Of a DNA stretch of 64,000 bases, positions 53,004 through 61,620 are shown one piece after another. The stretch covers positions 85,612 through 149,611 of the forward strand of contig MERI01000027.1 of assembly GCA_001772005.1 (NCBI GenBank). Reading direction: 5' to 3'. The notes beneath the pieces were generated by a model. That model saw only the letters and a list, made by a program, of their open reading frames with translations. It was not told the origin of the DNA and searched no databases. The stretch is from Betaproteobacteria bacterium RIFCSPLOWO2_12_FULL_62_58 (GTDB taxonomy: Bacteria; Pseudomonadota; Gammaproteobacteria; Burkholderiales; SG8-41). Position numbers and translations under genes: made by a program. Each line of letters opens with the position of its first letter. Position 1 is the stretch's first letter.

Positions 53004-53026
53004 AATAGGCGACATCGCCTTTTCTT
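53004..53026 (+). terminator. Terminator-like hairpin upstream of dusB
   Basis: GGCGA (53008-53012) pairs with TCGCC (53015-53019) around a CA loop, with AAAATA before it and TTTTCTT after it. The 2-base loop is tight for a working terminator. It could end the ubiH transcript or act as a leader attenuator for dusB-fis-purH. The rest of the 249-base ubiH-dusB gap shows no gene; TACAAT at 53043-53048 is a possible -10 box for dusB. Confidence 0.4.
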
Positions 53027-53082
53027 GCGTCAGCACTGCGATTACAATTACGCCCTCCCCCGGAACACGCAGACAATCCGCA

Positions 53083-54090
53083 GTGCAGATCGGTCCCTAC
53101 CAACTGAAGAACAACCTGATCGTTGCGCCGATGGCGGGCGTCACCGACCGGCCGTTCCGCCAGCTGTGCAAGACCATGGGTGCCGGCATGGCGGTATCGG
53201 AGATGGTGGCGAGCAATTCGCTATTGTGGGGTTCGGAGAAAACCCGGCGCCGCGCCAATCACGACGGCGAGGTCGAGCCGATCGCGGTGCAGATTGCGGG
53301 CGCCGACCCGCAGATGCTGGCCGAGGCCGCCAAGTACAACGTCGACCAGGGGGCGCAGATCATCGACATCAACATGGGGTGTCCGGCTAAGAAGGTGTGC
53401 AATGTGATGGCGGGCTCCGCGCTGCTCCGCGACGAGCCGCTGGTCCGGCGCATTCTCGACGCCGTGGCGGCGGCGGTCGATGTGCCGGTGACGCTCAAGA
53501 TCCGCACCGGCTGGGACCGCAGCCACAAGAACGCGCTCGCGGTGGCGAAGCTTGCCGAGGGCGCCGGCATCCAGGCGCTGGCCATACACGGCCGGACGCG
53601 CGCCTGCGGGTTCGGGGGCGACGCGGAGTACGACACGATCGCCGCGGTGAAATCGAAGATCGGCATCCCGGTGATCGCCAACGGCGACATCGATACGCCG
53701 GAACGCGTGAAGCAGGTGCTCGATTACACCCGGGCCGACGCGGTGATGATCGGCCGCGCCGCCCAGGGGCGGCCGTGGATGTTTGGCGAGGTGAGCCACT
53801 ACCTGAAAACCGGCGAGCGTCTGCCGCCGCCGGAGGTCGCAGAGATCCACCGCGTGCTGGTCGCGCACCTGCGCGGCCTGTATGCGTTCTATGGCGAGCA
53901 CATCGGCGTGCGCGTCGCGCGCAAGCACATCTCGTGGTACACCAAGGGGCTCGCCGGCTCGGCGGCCTTCCGCCAAGCCATGAACCAGTTGCAGACCGCT
54001 GCCGAACAGCTGGCCGCGGTCGACGAATTCTTCGCCCAGCTCGCAAGCCGGGGGCGGCATCTTACCTATATCGAGGAACTCGCGGCATGA
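53083..54090 (+). CDS. dusB: tRNA-dihydrouridine synthase B
   Basis: This 335-residue FMN enzyme reduces uridines in the tRNA D-loop. APMAGVTDRPFRQLC is the N-terminal signature; catalytic Cys100 lies in INMGCPAKKVC; KIRTGWD and IHGRTR follow in the barrel. I chose the GTG at 53083 (VQIGPYQLKNNLIVAPMAG), because the upstream in-frame extension does not look like the family. It overlaps fis by 4 bases, the classical dusB-fis operon. Confidence 0.94.
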   Translation: MQIGPYQLKNNLIVAPMAGVTDRPFRQLCKTMGAGMAVSEMVASNSLLWGSEKTRRRANHDGEVEPIAVQIAGADPQMLAEAAKYNVDQGAQIIDINMGCPAKKVCNVMAGSALLRDEPLVRRILDAVAAAVDVPVTLKIRTGWDRSHKNALAVAKLAEGAGIQALAIHGRTRACGFGGDAEYDTIAAVKSKIGIPVIANGDIDTPERVKQVLDYTRADAVMIGRAAQGRPWMFGEVSHYLKTGERLPPPEVAEIHRVLVAHLRGLYAFYGEHIGVRVARKHISWYTKGLAGSAAFRQAMNQLQTAAEQLAAVDEFFAQLASRGRHLTYIEELAA

Positions 54091-54326
54091 TGAACGAGAA
54101 CGAAATGGCGCGCATGGTGCGCAAGGCGATTGACGGCTATTTCAGGGATCTCGATGGCGAGAAGCCCAGCAGTGTTTACGACATGGTCATCAACTGCGTC
54201 GAAAAACCCCTGCTCGAGTCGGTGCTGCACCGCGTGAAGGGCAATCAGACCCATGCCGCGGAAATGCTCGGCATCAACCGCAACACCCTGCGCAAGAAAA
54301 TGAAGATGCACGGAATCAAATTCTAG
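54087..54326 (+). CDS. fis: DNA-binding protein Fis
   Basis: This 79-residue nucleoid protein has the dimerisation helices (VYDMVINCVEKPLLESVLHRVKG) and a C-terminal helix-turn-helix (NQTHAAEMLGINRNTLRKKMKMHGI). It is shorter at the N terminus than enteric Fis (98 residues) and lacks the beta-hairpin arms that contact recombinases, as is usual in betaproteobacteria. The ATG overlaps the dusB TGA; a second ATG follows directly. Fis regulates stable RNA genes and DNA topology. Confidence 0.95.
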   Translation: MMNENEMARMVRKAIDGYFRDLDGEKPSSVYDMVINCVEKPLLESVLHRVKGNQTHAAEMLGINRNTLRKKMKMHGIKF

Positions 54327-54409
54327 GATTCAGGATCAAGGATCAAGCATTGAGGATCGAGTCCATGTGCTTCGGTTATCTCTGAATCCTGAATCCTCAA
54401 TCCTGTATT
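54325..54409. repeat. Spacer hairpin fis-purH (GGATTCAGGATCAAGG type)
   Basis: A purine-rich tract begins within the fis stop (54325) and runs to about 54361 (AGGATTCAGGATCAAGGATC and similar words). A complementary tract, CTGAATCCTGAATCCTCAATCC and on, runs 54382-54405, just before the purH ATG. The words match the gltD-hemE spacer. Confidence 0.85.
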
Positions 54410-54412
54410 CCA

Positions 54413-55975
54413 ATGGCTGTCATCAAGCAAGCGCTGATCAGCGTTTCTGACAAGATCGGCATCATCGAATTCGCGCGCGGACTCGCGGGGTTCGGCGTGG
54501 CGCTGATTTCCACCGGCGGCACGGCGAAGTTGCTAAAGGATGCCGGGCTCAAGGTTGCCGAAGTTGCCGACTATACCGGTTTTCCCGAAATGCTGGACGG
54601 CCGCGTCAAGACGCTGCATCCGAAGGTCCATGCCGGCATCCTGGCGCGGCGCGACGTTGCCGGGCACCTGAGTGCACTCAAGAACGCGGGCATCCCGACG
54701 ATCGATCTGGTGGTGGTGAACCTCTATCCGTTCAGCGAGACCGTCGCCAAACCGGACTGCGCGCTCGAGGACGCGATCGAGGGCATCGATATCGGCGGTC
54801 CGGCAATGGTGAGAAGTGCCGCCAAGAACTATCAGCACGTTGCAGTCGTCACCGATCCCGCGGACTACGCCCCGCTGCTCAGGGAAATGGCATCGGCCAA
54901 CGGCGCGGTGGGGGCGGAGATGCGTTTCCGGCTCGCGCAAAAAGCGTTTTCGCACACCGCAGCTTACGACGGCGCGATCAGCAGCTATCTCACGGCGCTT
55001 GATCCGGGCGGCAAGCGCGGTGAATTCCCGGCACGGCTGAATCTCCAATTCGATCTCGTGCAGGCGCTGCGCTACGGCGAGAACCCGCACCAGGACGCCG
55101 CCTTCTACCGGGATCTCAAGCCTGCGCCGGGCAGCCTTGGCGACTACGTGCAGCTGCAGGGAAAGGAACTGTCTTACAACAACATCGGCGACGCCGATGC
55201 GGCATGGGAATGCGTGAAAACGTTCGACGCACCCGCGTGCGTCATCGTCAAGCACGCCAACCCGTGCGGTGTCGCGATCGGCTCCGGTCCGGTCGAGGCC
55301 TATAAGAGGGCGTTTGCCACCGATCCGACATCAGCCTTCGGCGGCATTATTGCTTTCAACTGCGAGCTCGACGCGCAAACGGCGGAAGCGGTTACGCAGC
55401 AGTTTGTCGAAGTAGTGATCGCCCCGAAGATCGCCGCCGGCGCGGCCGCGGCACTCGCGCAAAAGACGAACATCCGGGTACTCGCCGTGCCGCTTGCAGC
55501 GGGCGCCAACGCCTTCGACCTGAAGCGCATCGGCGGGGGACTGCTGGTGCAGACCCCGGACAACATGAACGTCGCTGCCGGGCAGCTGACGACGGCGACC
55601 AGGCTCAAACCAACCGAGCAACAGCTTGCCGACCTGCTGTTTGCCTGGCGGGTGGCGAAGTTCGTCAAGTCCAACGCCATCGTGTTCTGCGGCAACGGCC
55701 GGACGCTGGGCGTAGGCGCCGGCCAGATGAGCCGCGTCGACTCGGCGCGCATCGCGTCGATCAAGGCGGCCAATGTGGGGCTTGCGCTCGCCGGGTCGGT
55801 GGTCGCCTCTGACGCGTTTTTTCCGTTTCGCGACGGCATTGATGTCGTGGCGCAGGCGGGCGCCAAGGCGATCATCCAGCCGGGCGGCAGTCTGCGCGAC
55901 GCGGAAGTCATCGCCGCCGCCGACGAGCACGGCATCGCGATGGTGTTTACCGGTTTCCGCCATTTCCGTCATTAA
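54413..55975 (+). CDS. purH: Bifunctional AICAR transformylase / IMP cyclohydrolase
   Basis: This 520-residue protein catalyses the last two steps of IMP synthesis. The N-terminal MGS-like cyclohydrolase domain (about 1-195) has [30 protein letters not shown] and [15 protein letters not shown]. The C-terminal transformylase domain has the catalytic Lys-His in VKHANPCG and ends with [19 protein letters not shown]. The ATG directly follows the pyrimidine arm of the spacer hairpin and has no visible Shine-Dalgarno sequence. Confidence 0.97.
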   Translation: MAVIKQALISVSDKIGIIEFARGLAGFGVALISTGGTAKLLKDAGLKVAEVADYTGFPEMLDGRVKTLHPKVHAGILARRDVAGHLSALKNAGIPTIDLVVVNLYPFSETVAKPDCALEDAIEGIDIGGPAMVRSAAKNYQHVAVVTDPADYAPLLREMASANGAVGAEMRFRLAQKAFSHTAAYDGAISSYLTALDPGGKRGEFPARLNLQFDLVQALRYGENPHQDAAFYRDLKPAPGSLGDYVQLQGKELSYNNIGDADAAWECVKTFDAPACVIVKHANPCGVAIGSGPVEAYKRAFATDPTSAFGGIIAFNCELDAQTAEAVTQQFVEVVIAPKIAAGAAAALAQKTNIRVLAVPLAAGANAFDLKRIGGGLLVQTPDNMNVAAGQLTTATRLKPTEQQLADLLFAWRVAKFVKSNAIVFCGNGRTLGVGAGQMSRVDSARIASIKAANVGLALAGSVVASDAFFPFRDGIDVVAQAGAKAIIQPGGSLRDAEVIAAADEHGIAMVFTGFRHFRH

Positions 55976-55976
55976 A

Positions 55977-56066
55977 GTGAGGAGCGAGGCGTGAGGAGTG
56001 AGGCGTTAGAGCCAGGCCTGCGCGGTGTGCTTTTGCGCCTCTCGCCTCTCGCCTTTCGCCTCTCGC
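55977..56066. repeat. Spacer hairpin purH-purD (GAGGCGTGAGGAGTGAGG type)
   Basis: The purine arm (55977-56009, AGTGAGGAGCGAGGCGTGAGG and on) starts one base after the purH stop. The pyrimidine arm (56037-56066, GCCTCTCGCCTCTCGCCTTTC and on) runs up to the purD ATG. The word GTGAGGAGTGAGGCGT is shared with the thiD-thiE tract. Confidence 0.85.
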
Positions 56067-56070
56067 TTTT

Positions 56071-57375
56071 ATGAAGTTGCTTGTCATCGGGTCGGGTGGG
56101 CGAGAACACGCGCTGGCGTGGAAGCTCGCGCAATCGCCACGCGTGTCCAGGGTGTTCGTGGCTCCCGGCAACGCGGGCACGGCGCTGGAGGATGGTGTCA
56201 CCAACGTCGCGCTCTCCGCGATTCCCGAGCTGGTCGCATTCGCGAGCAAGGAAACGATCACGCTGACCGTGGTCGGGCCGGAGGCGCCGCTCGCCGAAGG
56301 CGTGGTCGATGCGTTTCAGGCGGGGGGGCTCAGGATTTTCGGGCCGAGCAAACAGGCGGCGCAACTGGAAAGTTCCAAGGACTTTGCCAAGGCGTTCATG
56401 GTGCGACACGGCATCCCGACCGCAGCTTATGCGACTTTCAGCGAGGCGCGGGAAGCGCACGCCTACATCGACCGGCAGGGCGCGCCGATCGTGGTAAAGG
56501 CCGATGGGCTGGCCGCCGGCAAGGGTGTGGTGGTGGCGAGGGATATCAACGACGCGCATGCCGCAGTCGATATGATGCTCGTCGACAACAAAATGGGCGC
56601 CGCCGGGTCCCGTGTGGTGATCGAGCAGTTCCTGGACGGCGAAGAAGCGAGCTTCATCGTGCTCTCCGACGGTCGAAATGCGCTGCCGCTCGCGAGCAGC
56701 CAGGACCACAAGCGCTTGAAGGACGGCGACCAGGGTCCCAACACCGGCGGCATGGGCGCTTATTCGCCGGCGCTGGTGGTGACGCCCGCGGTGCATGCTA
56801 ACGTGATGCGCGAAATCATCCAGCCCGCGATCAGAGGGATGGAAAAAGACGGGGTGCCGTATGTCGGTTTCCTCTATGCCGGCCTGGTGGTCGCGAAGGA
56901 CGGCCAAGTCCAGGTGCTCGAATTCAATTGCCGCATGGGCGACCCGGAAACCCAGCCCATCATGCTGCGGCTGAAAAGCGATCTCGCGACGTTGATCGAT
57001 TTGGCGGTCAGCGGCAGCCTCGATCGCGCCGAGACCGAATGGGACCCGCGGGTTGCGCTCGGCGTGGTGCTCGCGGCAGCGGGCTATCCCGATACTCCGC
57101 GCAAGGGCGACGTGATCCACGGATTACCCAATGCGGGAGACGGTTATCACGTGTTTCACGCGGGTACCGCGCTCAAAGACCAGCAGGTGGTGGTGAACGG
57201 CGGGCGCGTGCTATGCGTCACCGCCCTTGGCGACAACGTGAAGACCGCGCAGCGCCGGGCCTACGAAATCGTCGACAAGATTCGCTTCGACGGCATGCAG
57301 TTGCGGCGCGACATAGGATACCGAGCCATCGAGGCGCGCAGCGGCCCTCGCGCGCTGCAGGCCGGCCGGAAGTAG
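56071..57375 (+). CDS. purD: Phosphoribosylamine-glycine ligase
   Basis: This 434-residue ATP-grasp enzyme (GAR synthetase) makes GAR from phosphoribosylamine, glycine and ATP. MKLLVIGSGGREHALAWKLAQ opens the N domain. VVKADGLAAGKGVVVA is the ATP-grasp lysine/glycine loop, QDHKRLKDGDQGPNTGGMGAYSP the substrate region, and EFNCRMGDPETQ the metal site. It is slightly longer than usual at the C terminus (RSGPRALQAGRK). The ATG directly abuts the pyrimidine arm of the spacer hairpin, with no visible Shine-Dalgarno sequence. Confidence 0.97.
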   Translation: MKLLVIGSGGREHALAWKLAQSPRVSRVFVAPGNAGTALEDGVTNVALSAIPELVAFASKETITLTVVGPEAPLAEGVVDAFQAGGLRIFGPSKQAAQLESSKDFAKAFMVRHGIPTAAYATFSEAREAHAYIDRQGAPIVVKADGLAAGKGVVVARDINDAHAAVDMMLVDNKMGAAGSRVVIEQFLDGEEASFIVLSDGRNALPLASSQDHKRLKDGDQGPNTGGMGAYSPALVVTPAVHANVMREIIQPAIRGMEKDGVPYVGFLYAGLVVAKDGQVQVLEFNCRMGDPETQPIMLRLKSDLATLIDLAVSGSLDRAETEWDPRVALGVVLAAAGYPDTPRKGDVIHGLPNAGDGYHVFHAGTALKDQQVVVNGGRVLCVTALGDNVKTAQRRAYEIVDKIRFDGMQLRRDIGYRAIEARSGPRALQAGRK

Positions 57376-57383
57376 GAGGACCC

Positions 57384-58241
57384 ATGGCGCCGGATCCAAG
57401 CTACGACCGTAGCGTAGAGGACGTCGACAACATCATTGCCCTCGAACACGTCAACGTGACGATTCCCGACCAGCGTCTCGCGACACTGTTCTACGTGGTG
57501 GGCATGGGCTTCACGCGCGACCCTTACTTGAATGTCGGCGATGAGAACATGTGGGCGAACGTGGGCAACCAGCAGTTTCATCTGCCGACACGCGCGCCGC
57601 AGGTGCTGCGCGGCCACGTCGGCATCGTTGTGCCTGACGTCGGCGCGCTTAAGGAGCGGCTGGCCGGCGTGCGCAAAAAGCTCGCCGGAACACGGTTTGC
57701 CTTCGCCGAAGAAGACGGCTGCGTCGCCGTCACCTGCCCATGGGGTAATCAGCTGCGTTGCCATGCGCCGGCGCCGCGCTTCGGCGACATGACGCTCGGC
57801 ATGCCCTACGTCGAGTTCGCGGTAAAGCGCGGCACGGCGCCCGGCATTGCGCGCTTCTACGAGCAGGCCTTCGGTGTGAAGGGCGCGCTGGCAGCGGACG
57901 AGAGCAGCGCCACGATTCCCGTCGGCCGCGACCAGACGCTCGTCTTTCGCGAGAGCGATAAGCAACCACCCTACGACGGCCATCACATCGCGATCTACGT
58001 TGCTGACTTTTCCGGACCGCATAGATTTCTCAAGCAACATGACCTCATTACCGAGGAAAGCGATCAACATCAGTACCGTTTCCGGGACATCTTTGATCTG
58101 GACAGCGGCGTGAAGTTGTTCGAGATCGAACACGAGGTCAGAAGCCTCAAGCATCCGATGTGGGGGCGCCCGTTCGTGAATCGCAATCCGGCGCAGACGC
58201 AGCGCAACTACCTGCGCGGCCGCGACGCGTTTTACCCCTGA
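57384..58241 (+). CDS. Tandem VOC (glyoxalase/dioxygenase-fold) protein of unknown substrate
   Basis: This 285-residue protein has two vicinal-oxygen-chelate halves. The first starts [24 protein letters not shown], with [12 protein letters not shown] and PWGNQLRCH. The second starts [25 protein letters not shown], with [10 protein letters not shown] and [10 protein letters not shown]. His and Glu are spaced as metal ligands in both halves, so it could be an extradiol-type dioxygenase or a lyase-like enzyme; I cannot name the substrate. AGGAGGA precedes the ATG at 57384. It lies between purD and hemF, probably in one transcript. Confidence 0.8.
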   Translation: MAPDPSYDRSVEDVDNIIALEHVNVTIPDQRLATLFYVVGMGFTRDPYLNVGDENMWANVGNQQFHLPTRAPQVLRGHVGIVVPDVGALKERLAGVRKKLAGTRFAFAEEDGCVAVTCPWGNQLRCHAPAPRFGDMTLGMPYVEFAVKRGTAPGIARFYEQAFGVKGALAADESSATIPVGRDQTLVFRESDKQPPYDGHHIAIYVADFSGPHRFLKQHDLITEESDQHQYRFRDIFDLDSGVKLFEIEHEVRSLKHPMWGRPFVNRNPAQTQRNYLRGRDAFYP

Positions 58242-58246
58242 GCACC

Positions 58247-59152
58247 GTGGATTCCGCGGCGGTCAGGCAGTTCTTGCTCGCGTTGCAGGAGAACATCGTC
58301 GCGCGGCTTGCCGCCATCGACGGCCAGCTTTTCTTGCGTGACGCCTGGGAGCGCCCGCAGGGCGGCGGGGGCATCACGCGGCTGATCGAAGACGGCCGCG
58401 TATTCGAGCGCGCTGGCGTGAATTTCTCCCATGTTTTTGGCCCGAACTTGCCGCCGTCGGCTTCGGCATCGCGCCCCGAACTCGCCGGGCGCTCGTTCCA
58501 GGCGCTGGGCGTATCACTCGTATTGCACCCGCGCAATCCCTATGGGCCCACCGCGCACATGAACGTCCGTTTTCTGGTTGCCGAGAAATCCGGTGCTGAC
58601 CCGGTTTGGTGGTTTGGAGGTGGCATGGATCTCACGCCCTACTATCCTTTCGCGGAAGACGCGGTGCATTTTCATCGCACCTGCCGCGCCGCGCTTGCCC
58701 CGTTCGGCGCGGACTACTACCCCCGTTTCAAGAAGGGGTGCGACGAGTACTTTTATCTCAAACACCGCCGGGAGCCGCGTGGCATCGGCGGCATTTTCTT
58801 CGATGATCTCAACGAACCCGGTTTCGACACTTGTTTCGGACTGGCACGCAGCGTGGGCGAGCATTTCCTCGACGCCTACGTGCCGATCCTCGAGCGCCGC
58901 ATGAATGCCCCATATGGCGAGCGCGAGCGGGACTGGCAAGCCTACCGCCGCGGCCGTTACGTCGAGTTCAATCTGGTGTATGACCGCGGTACGCTGTTCG
59001 GGCTGCAGTCCGGCGGACGCACCGAATCGATCCTGATGTCGCTGCCGCCGCGCGCTGTCTGGCGCTACGACTGGAAGCCCGCGCCGGGCAGCCCCGAGGA
59101 CAAGCTCTATACGGAGTTTCTGATCGCCAAGGACTGGCTGAAGGATCAGTGA
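58247..59152 (+). CDS. hemF: Oxygen-dependent coproporphyrinogen III oxidase
   Basis: This 301-residue enzyme decarboxylates two propionates of coproporphyrinogen III using O2. [56 protein letters not shown] and [31 protein letters not shown] are all family blocks. The start is a GTG at 58247, 5 bases after the VOC gene stop, giving a length close to E. coli HemF (299). It shows that haem can be made aerobically. Confidence 0.96.
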   Translation: MDSAAVRQFLLALQENIVARLAAIDGQLFLRDAWERPQGGGGITRLIEDGRVFERAGVNFSHVFGPNLPPSASASRPELAGRSFQALGVSLVLHPRNPYGPTAHMNVRFLVAEKSGADPVWWFGGGMDLTPYYPFAEDAVHFHRTCRAALAPFGADYYPRFKKGCDEYFYLKHRREPRGIGGIFFDDLNEPGFDTCFGLARSVGEHFLDAYVPILERRMNAPYGERERDWQAYRRGRYVEFNLVYDRGTLFGLQSGGRTESILMSLPPRAVWRYDWKPAPGSPEDKLYTEFLIAKDWLKDQ

Positions 59153-59337
59153 ATACGGCGGCGTGGCGGCGCGATACTACACACCGCTGGATATCACGGC
59201 TGGCGCGGCGCCTCCGGCGGCGCCTGCGTGCTCTCGACGAGGCGCCTCTCGAGTTCTTCGTGGTCGGCTTTCAGGGCAAGATGCGCTTGCCTGAACGGGT
59301 TCATCGGGTGCAGTATTTGTCATCATGTCGACTGGCC
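59153..59337. other. Region without a recognisable gene between hemF and REP element B
   Basis: A 63-codon frame from a GTG at 59149 runs to 59340 and ends in the first palindrome arm. It encodes an arginine-rich start followed by APLEFFVVGFQGKMRLPERV. It has no known motif and is more likely noise or a remnant than a gene. Nothing else was seen here. Confidence 0.4.
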
Positions 59338-59542
59338 TAGGAGTTTGTCGGACTTAGCCCCGACAAACTCCTAATGCAAAACCGGCCGCGGATTTCACAC
59401 AATGCGACTTCAAACCATCTCAAAACGGCGCCGGCATGCACAGTTTCTCGCGGTTCGTGCTACTCGATATCGTTTCTTGTCAGCTCTTGCTCGGCCGGTT
59501 TTGCCTAAAGAGCTTGTCGCATCTCAAGTCCGACAAGCTCCT
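59338..59542. repeat. REP-pair (BIME-like) element B
   Basis: The left palindrome (59338-59373) has perfect 14 bp arms TAGGAGTTTGTCGG / CCGACAAACTCCTA around ACTTAGCC. The right palindrome (about 59508-59542) has arms GAGCTTGTCG / CGACAAGCTC and reads AGGAGCTTGTCGGACTT on the - strand. Inside lie GCAAAACCGGC (59376-59386) and GCCGGTTTTGC (59494-59504). The core is 107 bases. Its right end is joined to the truncated ketopantoate-reductase remnant. Same design as element A. Confidence 0.9.
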
Positions 59543-59606
59543 GGCCCGATGCGCCACATGAACGCGATCGCGACGCCGAAATCCGCGCCTGATGCGGGTC
59601 TCGGAG

Positions 59607-59945
59607 CCCGTCGGTGACGTGGACGGGCCAACCGGAGGATTCGATGCCTGACTTGATGGCAGCCAGCCGGGGCGTCACCCGGTTGTCGAGTTCGCCGATC
59701 TCGATGCGGTCGCCGGGCTGATCGGCCAAGCGGACGCGCCCCGGCTCGACGAGATTGGCGGGCTTGTTGACGACGCCGCCGATCACCGCGTCGAGGGGAA
59801 AAGTTTTCGTGAGCGTGCCGTCGGGCGCAACCGATGCAAGACGCGAGCCGCGCAGCGGCGACCCCAGTTTCTCGAAATACCAGTACGACAGCCCGTTCTG
59901 CGGCAGGATGATCGCTCCGTCGCGTGACACGAGGCCGGCTATGTG
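59607..59945 (-). pseudogene. Remnant of a ketopantoate reductase family gene (PanE/ApbA-like)
   Basis: About 113 codons resemble the middle of a PanE/ApbA-type reductase: DGAIILPQNGLSYWYFEKLG, then VIGGVVNKPANLVEPGRVRL, IGELDNRVTPRLAAI and WPVHVTDG. The N-terminal NAD(P) motif (GxGxxG) and the C-terminal catalytic half are missing. Resemblance stops after VTDG, close to the right palindrome of REP element B, and upstream of the resemblance the frame shows no family features. A truncated, non-functional gene is the simplest reading. Confidence 0.75.
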
Positions 59946-60164
59946 CGTTGACGCACCTAAGCACTGACGAGTACCATTGATCATCCGCGCTGCCGGCCCC
60001 GGATCATCTGGTCGCCAACGCGTCGATTGGCTGATCGGCATGCCGTGGAACAACTGCTCGGTTTGCGTGGAATACGCAGCGGCAGGAGCAAGTGGACGCA
60101 GGCGCACTGCCGTTGGCTGGAGACCGCAAAGTTCGAGCAGCCGCATTCACATTGGACGAATAAT

Positions 60165-61136
60165 ATGAAAAGAACATTGCTCGGCGCTGCTTCTGCGATC
60201 GTGATTGGTCATTCCATGTTCGCCGGCACCTACGCGCAAGCGCAAGCGTATCCAAACAGACCGATCCGCTGGGTCCTCGGATTTCCCGCCAGCGGCGCGA
60301 GCGACATAGTGGCACGCTTCCTCGGTGTCAAAATGAGCGAAGCGCTGAAACAACAGTTCGTCATCGACAACCGACCCGGCGCGAGCGGCATCATCGCAAA
60401 CACGCTGGTCGCGAAAGCGCCGCCAGACGGATACACGATACTGCTAGTCTCCAGCACTTACGCCAACCTGATCACCCTGCATAAGGCGCTGCCCTACGAC
60501 CCGGGCGAGCTTGCTCCTGTCTCCTTGATCGCTTCGGCTTCTAACATCCTTTCTACCCATCCGAGCCTGCCGGTATCGAGCGTGAAGGACCTTATCGCGC
60601 TCGCAAAAAAGAGACCCGGTGAAATCAATTATGGAACGGGAGGCACCGGCACCGGGCAGCATCTTGCGACGGAACTCTTCCGCCTCATGACCGGCATCAA
60701 TATTACCCATATCCCGTATAAAGGCGCTCCACCGGCCGTAAACGATCTGATCGCGGGCCGCGTGCAGATGATGTTTGCGCTATCTCCGGTTTCCATGCCG
60801 CACATCAAAGCAGGAAAGCTTAGAGCGCTCGCTATGTCCGGGAGCAAGCGCCTGGCTGAGCTGCCCGCCGTGCCGACGGTAGGCGAGACCGTTGACGGCT
60901 ATGAGGCGACAACGTGGTTCGGGGTGCTGGTTCCGCGCGGCACACCACGGACCATCGTCGATACCTTGAATCGGGAGATTGCGAGAGTGCTCGCCATGCC
61001 CGATGTGGCCGAGCGGCTCGCGGCTCTCGGTTTTCAGACCCAAACCAGCACCCCGGAGGCGTGTAAAAAATACATCGAGTCCGAAACGGTAAAATGGGCT
61101 CGGGTGATCAAGGAGGCGGGGATACAGACAGACTGA
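60165..61136 (+). CDS. Bug-type tripartite tricarboxylate receptor (TctC family)
   Basis: This 323-residue periplasmic binding protein has a signal peptide (about 1-27, ending YAQAQA). Typical Bug segments are YPNRPIRWVLGFPASGASDIVARF, VIDNRPGASGIIANTLVAKAPPDGYT, GTGTGQHLATELF and ITHIPYKGAPPAVNDLIAGRVQMMF. Such proteins bind small carboxylates or related solutes. No TctA/TctB membrane partners lie nearby, as is common for the expanded Bug families of Burkholderiales. It sits between two gene remnants. The ligand is unknown. Confidence 0.92.
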   Translation: MKRTLLGAASAIVIGHSMFAGTYAQAQAYPNRPIRWVLGFPASGASDIVARFLGVKMSEALKQQFVIDNRPGASGIIANTLVAKAPPDGYTILLVSSTYANLITLHKALPYDPGELAPVSLIASASNILSTHPSLPVSSVKDLIALAKKRPGEINYGTGGTGTGQHLATELFRLMTGINITHIPYKGAPPAVNDLIAGRVQMMFALSPVSMPHIKAGKLRALAMSGSKRLAELPAVPTVGETVDGYEATTWFGVLVPRGTPRTIVDTLNREIARVLAMPDVAERLAALGFQTQTSTPEACKKYIESETVKWARVIKEAGIQTD

Positions 61137-61200
61137 AGTGGCGTGTCTTTCAGCGGATTGAGCGTGGCTTTTTGCGTCCACGTCCCGGCGCGGCATACCG

Positions 61201-61579
61201 TTGATGACGTGCGGAACCGATAATTCACCCACGGTGGCCGAGTATGCAACGTTCATGATGCTCGCGTTGTGCACGCGCGAGCGCGGCCATGGATGCCGTG
61301 GTCCGGCAGGGCCGCTGGTCCGAGCGTTACGCCGCGTTCGCCGCGGGGAACCTCGCCGGAGCGGGAATCGACGTGTTCTCCCCGGAGCCGCCGCTTACTG
61401 ACAACCCGCTCTTCACGCTGCAGAACGTGATCGTTGCGCCGCACATGGCCGCCAACTCGCGCGAATCGCTCGACCGCGCGGCGCTGACGGTCACGCGCAA
61501 TTTATTGAGCGTGCTGGACGGCGCGCCGAGGCGCGAATACGTGGTCAACCGGGAAGCGCTCGGCGGTCAGAAACCGTGA
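61201..61579 (+). pseudogene. Remnant of a D-2-hydroxyacid dehydrogenase
   Basis: Two pieces of a D-isomer-specific 2-hydroxyacid dehydrogenase lie in different frames. Frame 1 (61204-61281) encodes NSPTVAEYATFMMLALCTRER, the helix before the NAD domain. Another frame (about 61289-61579) encodes AGNLAGAGIDVFSPEPPLTDNPLF ... NVIVAPHMAANSRESLDRAAL, the C-terminal catalytic part. The NAD-binding domain between them (some 130-150 residues) and the N-terminal domain are absent. Internal deletion plus frameshift makes it a pseudogene. Confidence 0.82.
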
Positions 61580-61620
61580 GCGGTGACCGGCGAAGACTGA
61601 CCTGACGCCGCGGTGCGCCG

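Noticed and set aside
59149-59340. 63-codon frame after hemF as a small gene
   Set aside because: No ribosome-binding site, no motif, and it ends inside the REP palindrome.
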